DNA of 64,000 bases from Lachnospiraceae bacterium (lineage in GTDB: Bacteria; Bacillota; Clostridia; Lachnospirales; Lachnospiraceae). This document shows positions 53,548 to 63,494 of the stretch, in pieces. Below the pieces are notes generated by a model. That model made no database searches. It saw nothing but the letters and a program-made list of their open reading frames with translations, and had not been told where the DNA came from. Within the stretch, counting starts at the first letter, position 1. Each line of letters starts with the position of its first letter. A program made the translations under genes and the position numbers. The DNA is taken from assembly GCA_017450065.1 (NCBI GenBank), contig JAFSYI010000014.1, forward strand, positions 62,001-126,000, in the 5' to 3' direction.

Positions 53548-55350
53548 ATGGTAACCAGACGGAAAAGAATAGGAGTTCTCATAGGAAGTGCCATAGCTTC
53601 ATATATGAGGAAGATAATAAACGGCATGTATCAGGCTGCCAACGATCTGGGGATTGACATAGTGGTATTTGCCGGAACACAGCTGGCGTATAATTTCCTT
53701 GACGGCGGTGAAATAGACAATGACCATGATTTCATGAACCGCATGCTGCGTGAACATGCAAGAAGGAATGAACTGGACGGCATGGTCATCTGTTACGGTT
53801 CCTACTCTGTGTTCATGGATGGGGACGCTAAGAAAAGACTGCTTGAAATGTACAGCGATACTCCATATATGCTGATAGGTGAGTTTACCGACAAGACGGG
53901 CACCGGATACATGATAAATGACAACTATTACAGTATGCGTAAGATCGTGGAGCATATGGTGGTCTATCACGGTTATACGGATATTCTGTATATGGGCGGT
54001 CAGCCTGACAACAGAGAAGCCGCTGAGAGAGAAAGAGCCTTCAGGGATGTCCTTATAGAGAATGATATTCCCATCAGGAATGAAATGATGGCAAACGGAA
54101 GCTTCAGGGAAACATGCGATGATGTGGTCGAGGAGCTTCTTGACAGGAATAAAAAACCCGAAGCCATTATATGCGCCAATGATCTTATGGCATATGCGGT
54201 ATACAGGGTTCTGAAAAAGAGGGAAATACCCATAGGAAATCCCAGGCTGATCCCCGGGGCAATAGCTGTGACCGGCTATGATGACGATACGAGATCTGCT
54301 TCCTCGGATCCGCCGATAACCACGGTGCAGCAGGATTTCTATTACATGGGTTATACTGCGGTTGAGAAGCTGCTTGCATTAATAAGAGACGGTATGGTAG
54401 ACAGCGGTATCGTACCTACCGTGATCCAGAAAAGGGCATCCTGCGGATGCAGCAGCGGCCAACAGCACAGATATATTCCGATGAGTGAAACCGACAGATC
54501 CAATCCTGAGTTCTATGCGATCAAGGTAGCGGAGCTGATGAGGGAGGAGATACTCATCTCCAATGTTAAGGAAGAAATAGGTGACAGGGTCTATGATATC
54601 CTGTATGAGGCTATATATAAAGACGTCCTTATGTTTAGCGGCCTGATCCAGGAAACACTTAATGCCGATGTTGTGATAGGGCAGCTGAGGGAACTGGTTG
54701 ATTCGGAATACAGGGACCACATATCGCTTCATTCACTTGTGATGGCCTTCTCTGATTATGTTTCGAGTCTTATAAATGCGACCGATAACCAGAGAGCGAT
54801 GGCAGTCCTGTCCAATATTCTGGTTGAGGGTATGAAATACCTTCAGAACTGTATCCTTAATGTTTCCGTTGTTGAGGCTACGAGACATCAGACAGAGGCA
54901 CTTCAGCTTTCTCTTATAGCAAGAAACATGGATCTGGCTGCCGATTCGGATGAACAGGCCATGTACCGTGTGGCTCTTAGTAAGATGGATTTCTCTGACA
55001 AGTCCGATATTTATATATTTGTAAATGATGTTCCTGTTTCGTATAAGGAAGGTCTTAATGTATTTGCAACGTCCGGACTCAAACTTGCTGCGTCAAAGAC
55101 TGCGGCCGAGGGTATAATAACATATCCTGCAGGAAAACGTCCTTCTGTCGGCAATGATGAAATGCTCCTGAAATATGCTTCGAGATTCGGCCAGAATAAG
55201 AGCAACAGGTACTGTATTGTGGATGTTTATCATGCGGATAGGCTGTACGGTGTGCTGGTAAGCCGTATGGATACCGATGATGTTATGTACCTTACCCTGC
55301 TTGCACTTCAGATCGCCATGATGCTGAGCAAGAGAAACAGTGGGAAATGA
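53548..55350 (+). CDS. LacI-type periplasmic-binding-fold sensor with C-terminal GAF-like domain
   Basis: A 600-residue soluble protein. Residues 5-300 have the type 1 periplasmic-binding fold of LacI/GalR effector domains (RIGVLIGS at the start, PEAIICANDLMAYAV, AVTGYDDDTRS, TTVQQDF), but without the N-terminal DNA-binding headpiece and without a signal peptide. A helical linker (330-450) and a C-terminal strand-rich GAF-like part follow. In relatives this scaffold often ends in GGDEF; none is present here. It may sense a sugar and signal to the BTAD partner. Confidence 0.82.
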   Translation: MVTRRKRIGVLIGSAIASYMRKIINGMYQAANDLGIDIVVFAGTQLAYNFLDGGEIDNDHDFMNRMLREHARRNELDGMVICYGSYSVFMDGDAKKRLLEMYSDTPYMLIGEFTDKTGTGYMINDNYYSMRKIVEHMVVYHGYTDILYMGGQPDNREAAERERAFRDVLIENDIPIRNEMMANGSFRETCDDVVEELLDRNKKPEAIICANDLMAYAVYRVLKKREIPIGNPRLIPGAIAVTGYDDDTRSASSDPPITTVQQDFYYMGYTAVEKLLALIRDGMVDSGIVPTVIQKRASCGCSSGQQHRYIPMSETDRSNPEFYAIKVAELMREEILISNVKEEIGDRVYDILYEAIYKDVLMFSGLIQETLNADVVIGQLRELVDSEYRDHISLHSLVMAFSDYVSSLINATDNQRAMAVLSNILVEGMKYLQNCILNVSVVEATRHQTEALQLSLIARNMDLAADSDEQAMYRVALSKMDFSDKSDIYIFVNDVPVSYKEGLNVFATSGLKLAASKTAAEGIITYPAGKRPSVGNDEMLLKYASRFGQNKSNRYCIVDVYHADRLYGVLVSRMDTDDVMYLTLLALQIAMMLSKRNSGK

Positions 55351-55368
55351 TACTGTAATAACACTGCT

Positions 55369-56586
55369 TCAGCCGGCCTTGACAGGTGTGTCCTTTGTCT
55401 TGTCATGGTTGAAGAGCAGCTTGAGTATTATTGGTGTTAATATGGATGAAACAATAATAAGCAGAATAACACTTGTGAAATAAACCGGCTTGAGAAGCCC
55501 TACGGAGAGTCCTTTTTGCGAAACGATAAGAGCTACCTCTCCACGGGTCATCATGCCGACACCTATCTTGAGACTGTCGCCTGCGGAGAACCTGCATAGC
55601 TTTGCTACTGCTCCGCAGGCGATTATCTTTGTCAGAAGAGCCACGATCACAAATCCTACACTGAACCACAGTATACTTGTTGAGAAATCGGCAATATCTG
55701 TTTTCAAACCTATACTGGCAAAGAATATCGGCCCGAAGAGCATATAGGAGTTGATATCCATCTTTTCCGCAATATAGTCCGAGTCCTTGATGCTGCAGAG
55801 GATTATCCCGGCAAAATAAGCACCTGTGATATCTGCTATGCCGAAATATTTTTCTGCAATATATGCAAAGGCAAAACAGTAGGCGAGCCCGAGTATGGGT
55901 ATACGTCTTGTATGCGGCCATCTCTTGTCGAGCCATTTGAATACATGATAGGAAATGACTCCGACTACGGCCGAGAAGATAAAGAAAAGGATGGTCTTTA
56001 ACAGTACGCTTCCGGTGCCACCCGTATTACCGCGCATTCCGATGACAAAGGTGAGTACCACGATGCCGATGACATCATCGATGATCGCTGCGGCCAGCAC
56101 AGTGGTTCCGACTCTGCTCTTAAGAAATCCGAGCTCCTTAAGTGTCTGGACGGTTATGCTTACACTGGTTGCTGTCATTATAACGCCTATGAACAGTGAA
56201 ACAACGAAGCCCGACGTTCCGGGAGGGTTGAAGCCGTAGAAACACATATGCAGGATACAGCCGCCGGCTAAGGGAACAAACACGCCTGCACATGCAATAA
56301 GAACGGCGATGGGGCCTGTTTTCAGAAGTTCCTTCAGATCTGTTTCCAGTCCGGCTGAAAACATAAGGAGAACCACACCTATTTCAGCCATTTCGTTTAG
56401 GAAGGCTGTGGGCTCGCACAGATGGAGGAGGCTCGGACCTATAAGAAGGCCGGCCACTATCTCCCCGACAACCTGGGGAGCCTTGACCTTTCTTGCAGCT
56501 ATGCCGAATACCTTTGCAAATATGATTATTATCGCAAGACTTCTGAATATTTCATATGCCTGAACGGAAACTTCATCCATTTTCAT
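55369..56586 (-). CDS. CPA2-family cation/proton antiporter
   Basis: A 405-residue membrane protein with about 12 TM helices and Na_H_Exchanger signatures: KAPQVVGEIVAGLLIGPS, LLMFSAGLETDL and the paired acidic AAIIDDVIGIVVL in the ion site. It should exchange Na+ or K+ for protons. There is no TrkA-N or TrkA-C domain, so it is the short form. AAGGAG stands 5 bp before the ATG. It converges on the sensor gene with an 18-bp gap and no visible terminator. Confidence 0.93.
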   Translation of the reverse strand: MKMDEVSVQAYEIFRSLAIIIIFAKVFGIAARKVKAPQVVGEIVAGLLIGPSLLHLCEPTAFLNEMAEIGVVLLMFSAGLETDLKELLKTGPIAVLIACAGVFVPLAGGCILHMCFYGFNPPGTSGFVVSLFIGVIMTATSVSITVQTLKELGFLKSRVGTTVLAAAIIDDVIGIVVLTFVIGMRGNTGGTGSVLLKTILFFIFSAVVGVISYHVFKWLDKRWPHTRRIPILGLAYCFAFAYIAEKYFGIADITGAYFAGIILCSIKDSDYIAEKMDINSYMLFGPIFFASIGLKTDIADFSTSILWFSVGFVIVALLTKIIACGAVAKLCRFSAGDSLKIGVGMMTRGEVALIVSQKGLSVGLLKPVYFTSVILLIIVSSILTPIILKLLFNHDKTKDTPVKAG

Positions 56587-56762
56587 TCATCTCCTTTATA
56601 ATATCAGGTAAACCGTAACTGTGCGGATACCGTCAAACCGTAAATAACCGTTAAAGCATAGTATATGACCTGAGCTGTCCGGTAGCAATAGCGTAATTGA
56701 CGATTTTTCTTCCGGCAGAGGAAAAAAATTATGCTTTTTTGCGGTAAAGTTGTCGCACATAA

Positions 56763-56791
56763 TTGCGCGGAAGAGCGATTTGTGATACACT
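56763..56791 (+). promoter_or_regulatory. cheC promoter
   Basis: TTGCGC (56763-56768) and TACACT (56786-56791) are 17 bp apart, with a TG extension (TGA-TACACT). Confidence 0.55.
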
Positions 56792-56840
56792 ATCGTAAAC
56801 GAAGGATTTCGTTTTCAGTAAGGAGAAAGGATCACACTTA

Positions 56841-57458
56841 ATGGGTACATACGACAACTTCAGTGATATGCAGATAGATGTTCTTAAGGAGATAGGAAAT
56901 ATCGGTTCCGGTAATGCGTGTACCGCACTGGCGATGCTTCTCAATACCTTTGTTGATATGTCTGTCCCGAGTATCAGGTTTCTGGATTTTGAATCCGTTA
57001 AGGAATTTCTGGGCGGGGACTCCATAGAAGTACTGGGAATAAGGATCGGCGTTAAAGAGGATCTGACGGGAATGATGTTCCATATAGTTAAGAAGGAATT
57101 CGCTTCCCGTATAATAAATACATTTTATCCTAAGGAGCTTAATACATTAAGCGAGCTTAACGAGATGGATCTTTCGGTACTTTCCGAGATGGGTAATATC
57201 ACATCCGGGGCTTATGCCAATGCACTTGCCTCACTGTCAAACATGAAGGTTGATATCATGACACCGGAGTATCATGTAAATACGGTCGGTGAAATACTCA
57301 AGATCCCGCTTCATGAATATGCCGAGGTGGGCGACAAGATCCTTGTTATTGATGAACAGTTCATTATGGGTGAGGAGAAGCTTACGGATCATATGTTGCT
57401 GATACTCGACGGAGCCTCATTAAGTAAGCTGTTTACAAGACTGGGTATAGCATCATAG
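56841..57458 (+). CDS. cheC: CheC-type CheY-P phosphatase
   Basis: A 205-residue protein with two copies of the CheC active-site helix: D13xxxE17xxN20 (DVLKEIGNIGSGNA) and S112xxxE116xxN119 (SVLSEMGNITSGA). Both copies keep the Glu and Asn needed for phosphatase action, as in CheC/FliY. It would dephosphorylate CheY and adapt chemotaxis. AAGGAGAAAGG precedes the ATG. No che or fli operon surrounds it, which is unusual; yerC follows after 41 bp. Confidence 0.93.
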   Translation: MGTYDNFSDMQIDVLKEIGNIGSGNACTALAMLLNTFVDMSVPSIRFLDFESVKEFLGGDSIEVLGIRIGVKEDLTGMMFHIVKKEFASRIINTFYPKELNTLSELNEMDLSVLSEMGNITSGAYANALASLSNMKVDIMTPEYHVNTVGEILKIPLHEYAEVGDKILVIDEQFIMGEEKLTDHMLLILDGASLSKLFTRLGIAS

Positions 57459-57499
57459 GACGGTTTCCCGAATATTAACGTGAAAGAGAGTAGCGGTAA

Positions 57500-57793
57500 A
57501 TGAATCCGAAGTTAAGAACCGAAGCGGTGGATCATCTGTTTGATGCGATACTGCAGCTTCGAGACAAGGAAGAATGTTACATTTTTTTTGAGGACATATG
57601 CACGATCAATGAGATCATTTCTTTGTCACAGCGTTTTGAGGTGGCAACAATGCTGCGGGATAAGAAGACCTATGTGGAGATAGCGGAGAAGACCGGAGCA
57701 TCCACAGCAACCATAAGCCGTGTCAACCGGTCGCTTAATTACGGGAATGACGGATACGACATGGTTCTTGAAAGAATGAAGGAACAGGAATAA
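57500..57793 (+). CDS. yerC: YerC/YecD-type TrpR-related regulator
   Basis: A 97-residue helical DNA-binding protein of the TrpR/YerC group: LSQRFEVATMLRDKKTYVEIAE, then the HTH TGASTATISRVNRSLNYG. The fold is like Trp repressor without evidence for tryptophan binding. In Firmicutes it commonly sits near pcrA, as here (263 bp). A terminator separates it from pcrA. Confidence 0.93.
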   Translation: MNPKLRTEAVDHLFDAILQLRDKEECYIFFEDICTINEIISLSQRFEVATMLRDKKTYVEIAEKTGASTATISRVNRSLNYGNDGYDMVLERMKEQE

Positions 57794-57816
57794 AGCCAGA
57801 CGTTATAAGAATAAAT

Positions 57817-57844
57817 AAAGCAGGTGCCATGCACCTGCTTTTGC
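57817..57844 (+). terminator. Intrinsic terminator after yerC
   Basis: AAAGCAGGTGC-CAT-GCACCTGCTTT is an 11-bp stem followed by TTGC; the stem itself supplies the first T residues. Confidence 0.85.
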
Positions 57845-57874
57845 TGTATGGGAAGGACCGGCAAACATTTGTTC

Positions 57875-57904
57875 TTTACATTGATGACGGAACTGTGATA
57901 TACT
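57875..57904 (+). promoter_or_regulatory. pcrA promoter
   Basis: TTTACA (57875-57880) is followed after 18 bp by TATACT (57899-57904). The leader of about 145 nt contains no recognised element. Confidence 0.6.
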
Positions 57905-58055
57905 AACAGAGCTTACCGCAAAAAGTCTTACCGTAAAACACATATGATCGCATATAACCCGTGAACCACATGAAAAAAGGAACATTACAGAGTCTGCAGA
58001 CAGCAATTCTGCGGTCAGGCAGGAAGAATTCAGACATTTATAACAGAGGAATAAT

Positions 58056-60461
58056 ATGAGTAATATAATTGAAATGCTTAATGACAGACAGAAGGAAGCG
58101 GTACTTCATACAGAAGGCCCGCTTCTTATACTGGCGGGTGCGGGATCGGGCAAGACCCGTGTGATAACCAGCAGGATAGCCTATCTTATAGATGAATGCG
58201 GGGTTAATCCGTGGAATATACTGGCTATAACCTTTACCAACAAGGCGGCCGGGGAGATGCGTCAGAGAGTTGACGATATGGTGGGTTACGGTTCGGACAG
58301 CATATGGGTAGCCACCTTCCACAGCACCTGTGTGAGGATACTCAGAAGATTTATCGACAGGATAGGATATGACAATAATTTCACCATATATGATACGGAC
58401 GATCAGAAAACCGTTATGAAGGGGATATTAAAGCGGCTGCAGATAGATACGAAACAGATGCCCGAACGCGCCTTTCTGTCAGCTGTTTCGCATGCCAAGG
58501 AAGAGCTTATGACGCCCTCGGATCTTATGAAGGATGCAATGGGGGATTACGGCGCGGCCCAGGTGGCTAAGGTGTATGCCGAGTATGAGAAGGAGCTTAA
58601 GAAGAGCAATGCACTTGATTTTGACGATCTGCTCCTTAAGACGGTTGAACTGTTTACGGCATGGCCGGATATACTTGAGTCCTATCAGGAACGGTTCAGA
58701 TACATAATGGTCGACGAGTACCAGGATACAAATACTGTCCAGTTTGAATTCATAAGACTGCTTGCCTCAAAGTACAGAAATATCTGTGTGGTGGGTGACG
58801 ACGATCAGTCAATTTATAAGTTCAGGGGAGCCAACATAAGGAACATCCTTGATTTTGAGAAGGTTTATAAGGAAGCCGGAGTTATAAAGCTTGAGCAGAA
58901 TTACCGTTCGACGCAGGCGATCCTTGATGCTGCGAATGCTGTTATAAGTAATAACAGAGGCCGTAAGGACAAGTCGCTGTGGACAGATAAGGGAGATGGG
59001 GAGAGGATACATTTCAGACAGTGTAATTCCGCTTATGAAGAAGCGGAGTATGTTGCTGATTCCATAATTAAGGAGAAACGGGAAGGTAAATACGATTACA
59101 GTGAGCAGGCCGTTCTGTACCGTACCAATGCACAGGCTCGTCTTATTGAAGAACAGCTTATAATGAGCGGAATACCCTATGATGTGGTGGGTGGCGTTAA
59201 CTTCTATTCAAGGCGTGAGATCAAGGATATACTGGCTTATCTTAAGACTATTGACAATGCAAGGGATGATGTTGCGGTAAAGCGCATAATCAATGTGCCT
59301 GCACGCGGGATCGGAGCAACCACGATCAACAGGGTGCAGGAGTATGCGAATGACAATGATATTACCTTCTATGAGGCACTTAAGGATGCGGACAGGATCC
59401 CTTCGATAGGCAGAAGCGCCGGAAAGCTTGGGGCTTTTGTGAACATGATACAGGTTTTCAGGAGTAAGATACCTCATCTTACACTGGAAGAGCTGGTTAA
59501 GGATGTGCTCGGTACAACGGAATACATAGAGAAGATGGAAGCTGCCGATAAGGAGGATGCCGAACAGAGAAAGGAGAATATAGACGAGCTTATAAACAAG
59601 GTTGTTGCCTATGAGGAGGAGCAGGACGGAGATGAAGACGTCACTCTTTCGGGCTTCCTTGAAGAGGTGGCGCTGGTGGCTGATATAGACAGTGTTTCCG
59701 CAGACAACAGCCGTGTTCTTCTGATGACCCTGCACAGCGCCAAGGGTCTTGAGTTCCCGCATGTTTACCTCACCGGTCTTGAGGAGGGACTGTTCCCTTC
59801 ATATATGAGCATGACCTCGGATGATCCGTCCGATCTTGAAGAGGAGAGAAGGCTGTGCTACGTAGGGATCACAAGAGCGATGGATGAGCTGACCATTACC
59901 TGTGCGCGACAACGTATGTTGCGTGGAGAGACTCAGTATAATACGCCGTCAAGGTTTCTTAAGGAGATTCCCCCGGAACTGCTTGAGATGAAAGGTACGG
60001 GCGGCTTCGGGAGAAGATCCCTGCCTGAGGATGACGGATATACAAAGGAAATCTTCGTAAGGAAATCCCCGGCGGGAGTACCTTCGAGACCGTCTGCCGC
60101 ATCACCGGCCGGCAGAAGCGCATATGCAAGGCCGTTCATTGCAACGGCCAACAGTACGGCTAATGAGGTTTCGGTTCTGGCTGCGGAAAGACAGAATGTA
60201 AAAAAGGGTATGGGCGGTATCAGGCTTAACAATGGTTTCGTCAGATCGGGCAACAAGCCGGCGGTCGCGCCTGGCAGGGATATCGGTGCCGGTGAAGCCC
60301 CGGATTACGGGGTCGGTGATACAGTACGACATGTTAAATTCGGCGAAGGAGTGGTCAAGAAGATCGAAAAGGCACCGCGTGATTATGAGATCACGGTGGA
60401 TTTCAAAGGCTTCGGAATAAAGAAAATGTTTGCCGGATTTGCCAAACTTAAGAAGATATAA
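58056..60461 (+). CDS. pcrA: UvrD/PcrA-type ATP-dependent DNA helicase
   Basis: An 801-residue SF1A 3'-5' helicase active in repair and plasmid replication. Motifs in order: Q motif LNDRQKEAVLH, Walker A GAGSGKTR near 28, TFTNKAAGEM, motif II VDEYQDTN, motif III VGDDDQSIYKFRGA, motif IV YRSTQAIL, motif V TLHSAKGLEF, motif VI YVGITRAMD. The C-terminal 60 residues form the Tudor-like RNAP-binding domain (GDTVRHVKFGEGVV). GAGG precedes the ATG. Confidence 0.97.
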   Translation: MSNIIEMLNDRQKEAVLHTEGPLLILAGAGSGKTRVITSRIAYLIDECGVNPWNILAITFTNKAAGEMRQRVDDMVGYGSDSIWVATFHSTCVRILRRFIDRIGYDNNFTIYDTDDQKTVMKGILKRLQIDTKQMPERAFLSAVSHAKEELMTPSDLMKDAMGDYGAAQVAKVYAEYEKELKKSNALDFDDLLLKTVELFTAWPDILESYQERFRYIMVDEYQDTNTVQFEFIRLLASKYRNICVVGDDDQSIYKFRGANIRNILDFEKVYKEAGVIKLEQNYRSTQAILDAANAVISNNRGRKDKSLWTDKGDGERIHFRQCNSAYEEAEYVADSIIKEKREGKYDYSEQAVLYRTNAQARLIEEQLIMSGIPYDVVGGVNFYSRREIKDILAYLKTIDNARDDVAVKRIINVPARGIGATTINRVQEYANDNDITFYEALKDADRIPSIGRSAGKLGAFVNMIQVFRSKIPHLTLEELVKDVLGTTEYIEKMEAADKEDAEQRKENIDELINKVVAYEEEQDGDEDVTLSGFLEEVALVADIDSVSADNSRVLLMTLHSAKGLEFPHVYLTGLEEGLFPSYMSMTSDDPSDLEEERRLCYVGITRAMDELTITCARQRMLRGETQYNTPSRFLKEIPPELLEMKGTGGFGRRSLPEDDGYTKEIFVRKSPAGVPSRPSAASPAGRSAYARPFIATANSTANEVSVLAAERQNVKKGMGGIRLNNGFVRSGNKPAVAPGRDIGAGEAPDYGVGDTVRHVKFGEGVVKKIEKAPRDYEITVDFKGFGIKKMFAGFAKLKKI

Positions 60462-60642
60462 TGTTTTGCTTGCTTTTTGGGATGTAATATGGTTAAATTA
60501 GGTCGTAACGATCAGGAGTAAAGATCAGCCGGACTGATGTATTGTCCCGGATCGTTATCAGATCGGCACATCGACACACTTCGTGTTATATCCCGATATT
60601 GAAGCTGAAAAGTATCTAATAATAAGCTTATAGGAGAAATAT

Positions 60643-62097
60643 ATGAGTAACAGAGCAAAATACGAAACGCTTGGACTGGCTGTACTTAAGGATCTTGCAA
60701 AGGCGCGTGGTATTAAGGGTATAACGGGGATGAAGAAGGCCGATGTGGTGAATGCCATGTGCCAAAAGGATGAGGAGGAGTCCGCTGCCGCAGCTACCGC
60801 CGCAGCCGAAGCCGAATCTGCCGTTGCAAAGGCAGTACATTCTGCACCTGAAAAGAAGAAAAATGAGGCCGCGGCCGAAGAGGCTCATGCGGTTGAGAGC
60901 AAAGAAGCACAGCCTGATGAGTCCGGTACTTCGGGGGATGTTGATATTTCCGAGGAGAAGAAGAATCTGGACAGTGGTATAGAAGCCAGCGGTATTCTCG
61001 AAGTACTGTCCGACGGATACGGATTTATCAGAAGCGAGAATTATCTTCCCGGTGAGAATGATGTATATGTGGCACCCAGCCAGATAAGAAGATTCTCTCT
61101 TAAAACGGGAGATATAATTACGGGAAATACAAGGATAAAGACACAGACCGACAAGTTCGGTGCTCTATTGTTTGTAAAGACCATAAACGGACTTACTCCA
61201 TCTGAACATGCCAAGAGGAAGAATTTCGAAGACCTGACACCAATATTCCCGGATGAGAGATTAAGACTTGAAATACCGGGTGGCACGGTGGCCATGAGGA
61301 TAATGGATCTGATGTCGCCTGTCGGCAAGGGTCAGAGAGGTATGATAGTTTCACCGCCCAAAGCAGGTAAGACGACATTGCTTAAGGATGTCGCAAGATC
61401 GGTCAAGCGGAATAACCCGGAAATGCATCTTATTATCCTGCTTATTGATGAACGTCCTGAGGAAGTGACGGATATAAAGGAAGCCATAGAGGGACCTAAG
61501 GTTGAGGTTATCTATTCCACGTTCGATGAACTTCCCGATCATCACAAACGTGTTTCCGAGATGGTAATAGAGCGGGCAAAGAGACTGGTAGAGGCAGGAG
61601 AGGATGTTATCATCCTGCTTGATTCCATAACAAGACTGACAAGAGCTTATAACATGACGGTTCCGCCAAGCGGACGTACTCTGTCGGGTGGTCTTGATCC
61701 CGCGGCGCTGCATATGCCCAAGAGATTTTTCGGCGCAGCAAGAAATATGAGGGAAGGCGGCAGCCTGACTATTCTGGCGACTGCTCTTATTGAGACCGGA
61801 AGCAAGATGGATGACGTGGTATACGAGGAATTCAAGGGAACCGGTAACATGGAGATGGTTCTTGACCGTAAGCTTTCAGAGAGAAGGGTATTCCCGGCAA
61901 TAGATATACCCAAGTCGGGAACAAGAAGGGAAGATCTGCTGCTTGATGAAGAAGAGCTGGAAGCCATAAATGTGATCCGCAAAGCATTTAACGGCCTTAA
62001 GCCTGAGGAAGCGGTGGAAAAGGTGCTGGATATGTTCGTGCGCACGAGGAGTAACCGTGAATTTGTCCAGATGGTTAAGAAGATAAGATTTATATAG
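60643..62097 (+). CDS. rho: Transcription termination factor Rho
   Basis: A 484-residue hexameric RNA helicase. It has an N-terminal Rho_N helical domain (1-40), an Ala/Glu-rich low-complexity insert (about 45-105), an RNA-binding cold-shock-like domain (SDGYGFIRSENYLP to about 175), then the RecA-type motor with Walker A PPKAGKTT near 236, LIDERPEEVTD, LLDSITRLTRAYN and the C-terminal R loop. Its 180-nt leader holds an AACGATC/GATCGTT pairing and ACAC-TTC-GTGT, which may serve autoregulation. TAGGAG precedes the ATG. Confidence 0.97.
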   Translation: MSNRAKYETLGLAVLKDLAKARGIKGITGMKKADVVNAMCQKDEEESAAAATAAAEAESAVAKAVHSAPEKKKNEAAAEEAHAVESKEAQPDESGTSGDVDISEEKKNLDSGIEASGILEVLSDGYGFIRSENYLPGENDVYVAPSQIRRFSLKTGDIITGNTRIKTQTDKFGALLFVKTINGLTPSEHAKRKNFEDLTPIFPDERLRLEIPGGTVAMRIMDLMSPVGKGQRGMIVSPPKAGKTTLLKDVARSVKRNNPEMHLIILLIDERPEEVTDIKEAIEGPKVEVIYSTFDELPDHHKRVSEMVIERAKRLVEAGEDVIILLDSITRLTRAYNMTVPPSGRTLSGGLDPAALHMPKRFFGAARNMREGGSLTILATALIETGSKMDDVVYEEFKGTGNMEMVLDRKLSERRVFPAIDIPKSGTRREDLLLDEEELEAINVIRKAFNGLKPEEAVEKVLDMFVRTRSNREFVQMVKKIRFI

Positions 62098-62145
62098 AAG
62101 ATTTCCGTACTGAAGAAGTTTGCTGTAAGTTTGCAAAGAAAAGGC

Positions 62146-62174
62146 TTGCACAAACGTGCATAGCATGATATTAT
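62146..62174 (+). promoter_or_regulatory. rpmE promoter
   Basis: TTGCAC (62146-62151) and TATTAT (62169-62174) are spaced 17 bp; a TATAAT overlaps 3 bp further on. The leader is about 90 nt with a CCGG...CCGG self-pairing around 62214-62231. Confidence 0.55.
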
Positions 62175-62268
62175 AATACACGTGCGTTGAGAATACTGAT
62201 ATGCATTGATTTTCCGGGAGGTTTTTACCGGGATTACAGTATACAAGGAATTTAAGCGAGGTGAGATC

Positions 62269-62475
62269 ATGAGAGAAGGAATACATCCTAATTATCAGCA
62301 GGCAACTGTAACATGCAACTGCGGGAATACCTTTGTTACAGGTTCGACAAAGCCCGAGATTCACGTTGAGATCTGTTCCAAGTGCCATTCGTTCTATACA
62401 GGACAGCAGAAGAGCGCAAGAGTGGACGGACGTATTGAGAAGTTCAATAAGAAATACGGCGTGACAGGTAAATAG
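62269..62475 (+). CDS. rpmE: 50S ribosomal protein L31
   Basis: A 68-residue zinc-type (C+) L31. It starts [16 protein letters not shown] and has CNC and CSKC pairs that bind zinc, ending EKFNKKYG. The start ATG 62269 is set by GAGGTGAG at short spacing; earlier codons in frame lack the family sequence. Retaining zinc ligands marks it as the form made when zinc is sufficient. Confidence 0.97.
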   Translation: MREGIHPNYQQATVTCNCGNTFVTGSTKPEIHVEICSKCHSFYTGQQKSARVDGRIEKFNKKYGVTGK

Positions 62476-62488
62476 CATGGTTTTAAAG

Positions 62489-62514
62489 AGCCGAGGTAAT
62501 ACCTCGGCTTTTTT
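62489..62514 (+). terminator. Intrinsic terminator after rpmE
   Basis: AGCCGAGGT-AAT-ACCTCGGCT is a 9-bp stem followed by five further T. It lies just before the yqhQ start, so yqhQ needs readthrough or a promoter overlapping it. Confidence 0.9.
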
Positions 62515-62531
62515 GAGTATAGAGGTATCAA

Positions 62532-63494
62532 ATGAAGAAAAAAAAGCAGGATCATTATTCCGGTATAGGAGGACAGGCTGTAATCGAAGGAATAATGATG
62601 AAGAATAAGGACAGATATTCCGTGGCAGTAAGGCTGCCTGACGGGCAGATCAATGTAGCTCTTGAAGAGTATGATTCTTTTGCACCGGTAAAGAGCCTTA
62701 ATAATATCCCTTTTGTAAGAGGAATATTCAGTTTCATTGATTCACTGATACTTGGAACAAGAACTCTTAATTATTCAGCACGTTTTTATGAGGAAGAGGA
62801 GCCATCGGGTGCTTCGGATACGGAGGAGGGACAGGTAAAGGAAGTAAGCGATACGGCGTCCAACATCGTGTCGGTCATTACGGTCATTGTTTCAATAGTG
62901 TTCGCTGTGGGGCTGTTCATGCTTCTGCCGTATTTTCTGTCGCAGTTCATAAGAAGATGGATAGTGTCGGATACGGTTATAGCAATCCTTGAGGGTGTTA
63001 TAAGGATAGCTATTTTTGTACTCTATCTGGTCGCCATTTCCTGTATGAAGGATATAAGACGTGTGTTTATGTACCACGGAGCCGAGCATAAATGTATAAA
63101 CTGTCTGGAAAGCGGATTGCCGCTGACCATAGATAATGTGGCGATGAGTTCAAGACAGCATAAGAGATGCGGAACCAGCTTCCTGTTTTTTGTCGTGTTT
63201 GTCTCGGTTGTCCTGTTTGTTTTCATCAGGGTTGACGATCCTGTAATGAGGGTGGTAGCCAGAGTGCTTCTTATTCCGGTGATTGCCGGAATATCTTATG
63301 AGATAATAAGGCTTGCCGGAAAAACGGATAATATTTTTATCAGGATATTATCGGCTCCGGGACTCATGCTTCAGAAGCTGACTACCAGGGAACCGGATGA
63401 TGACATGATAGAGGTTGCGATCATAGCGGTGGATGCGGTATTTGACTGGAGAGAGTATCTTCAGAGAGAGTTTGGTATGGAGTACGGAGTATGA
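62532..63494 (+). CDS. yqhQ: DUF1385 (YqhQ-type) membrane protein
   Basis: A 320-residue protein with the DUF1385 signature YSGIGGQAVIEGIMMKN at the start and YHGAEHKCINCLE and HKRCGTSFLFF later. About four or five TM helices lie between 110 and 275. The function is not known; the gene is conserved beside rpmE, prmC and prfA in Clostridia. GAGG precedes the ATG. It ends 106 bp before the double-glycine peptide gene. Confidence 0.95.
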   Translation: MKKKKQDHYSGIGGQAVIEGIMMKNKDRYSVAVRLPDGQINVALEEYDSFAPVKSLNNIPFVRGIFSFIDSLILGTRTLNYSARFYEEEEPSGASDTEEGQVKEVSDTASNIVSVITVIVSIVFAVGLFMLLPYFLSQFIRRWIVSDTVIAILEGVIRIAIFVLYLVAISCMKDIRRVFMYHGAEHKCINCLESGLPLTIDNVAMSSRQHKRCGTSFLFFVVFVSVVLFVFIRVDDPVMRVVARVLLIPVIAGISYEIIRLAGKTDNIFIRILSAPGLMLQKLTTREPDDDMIEVAIIAVDAVFDWREYLQREFGMEYGV

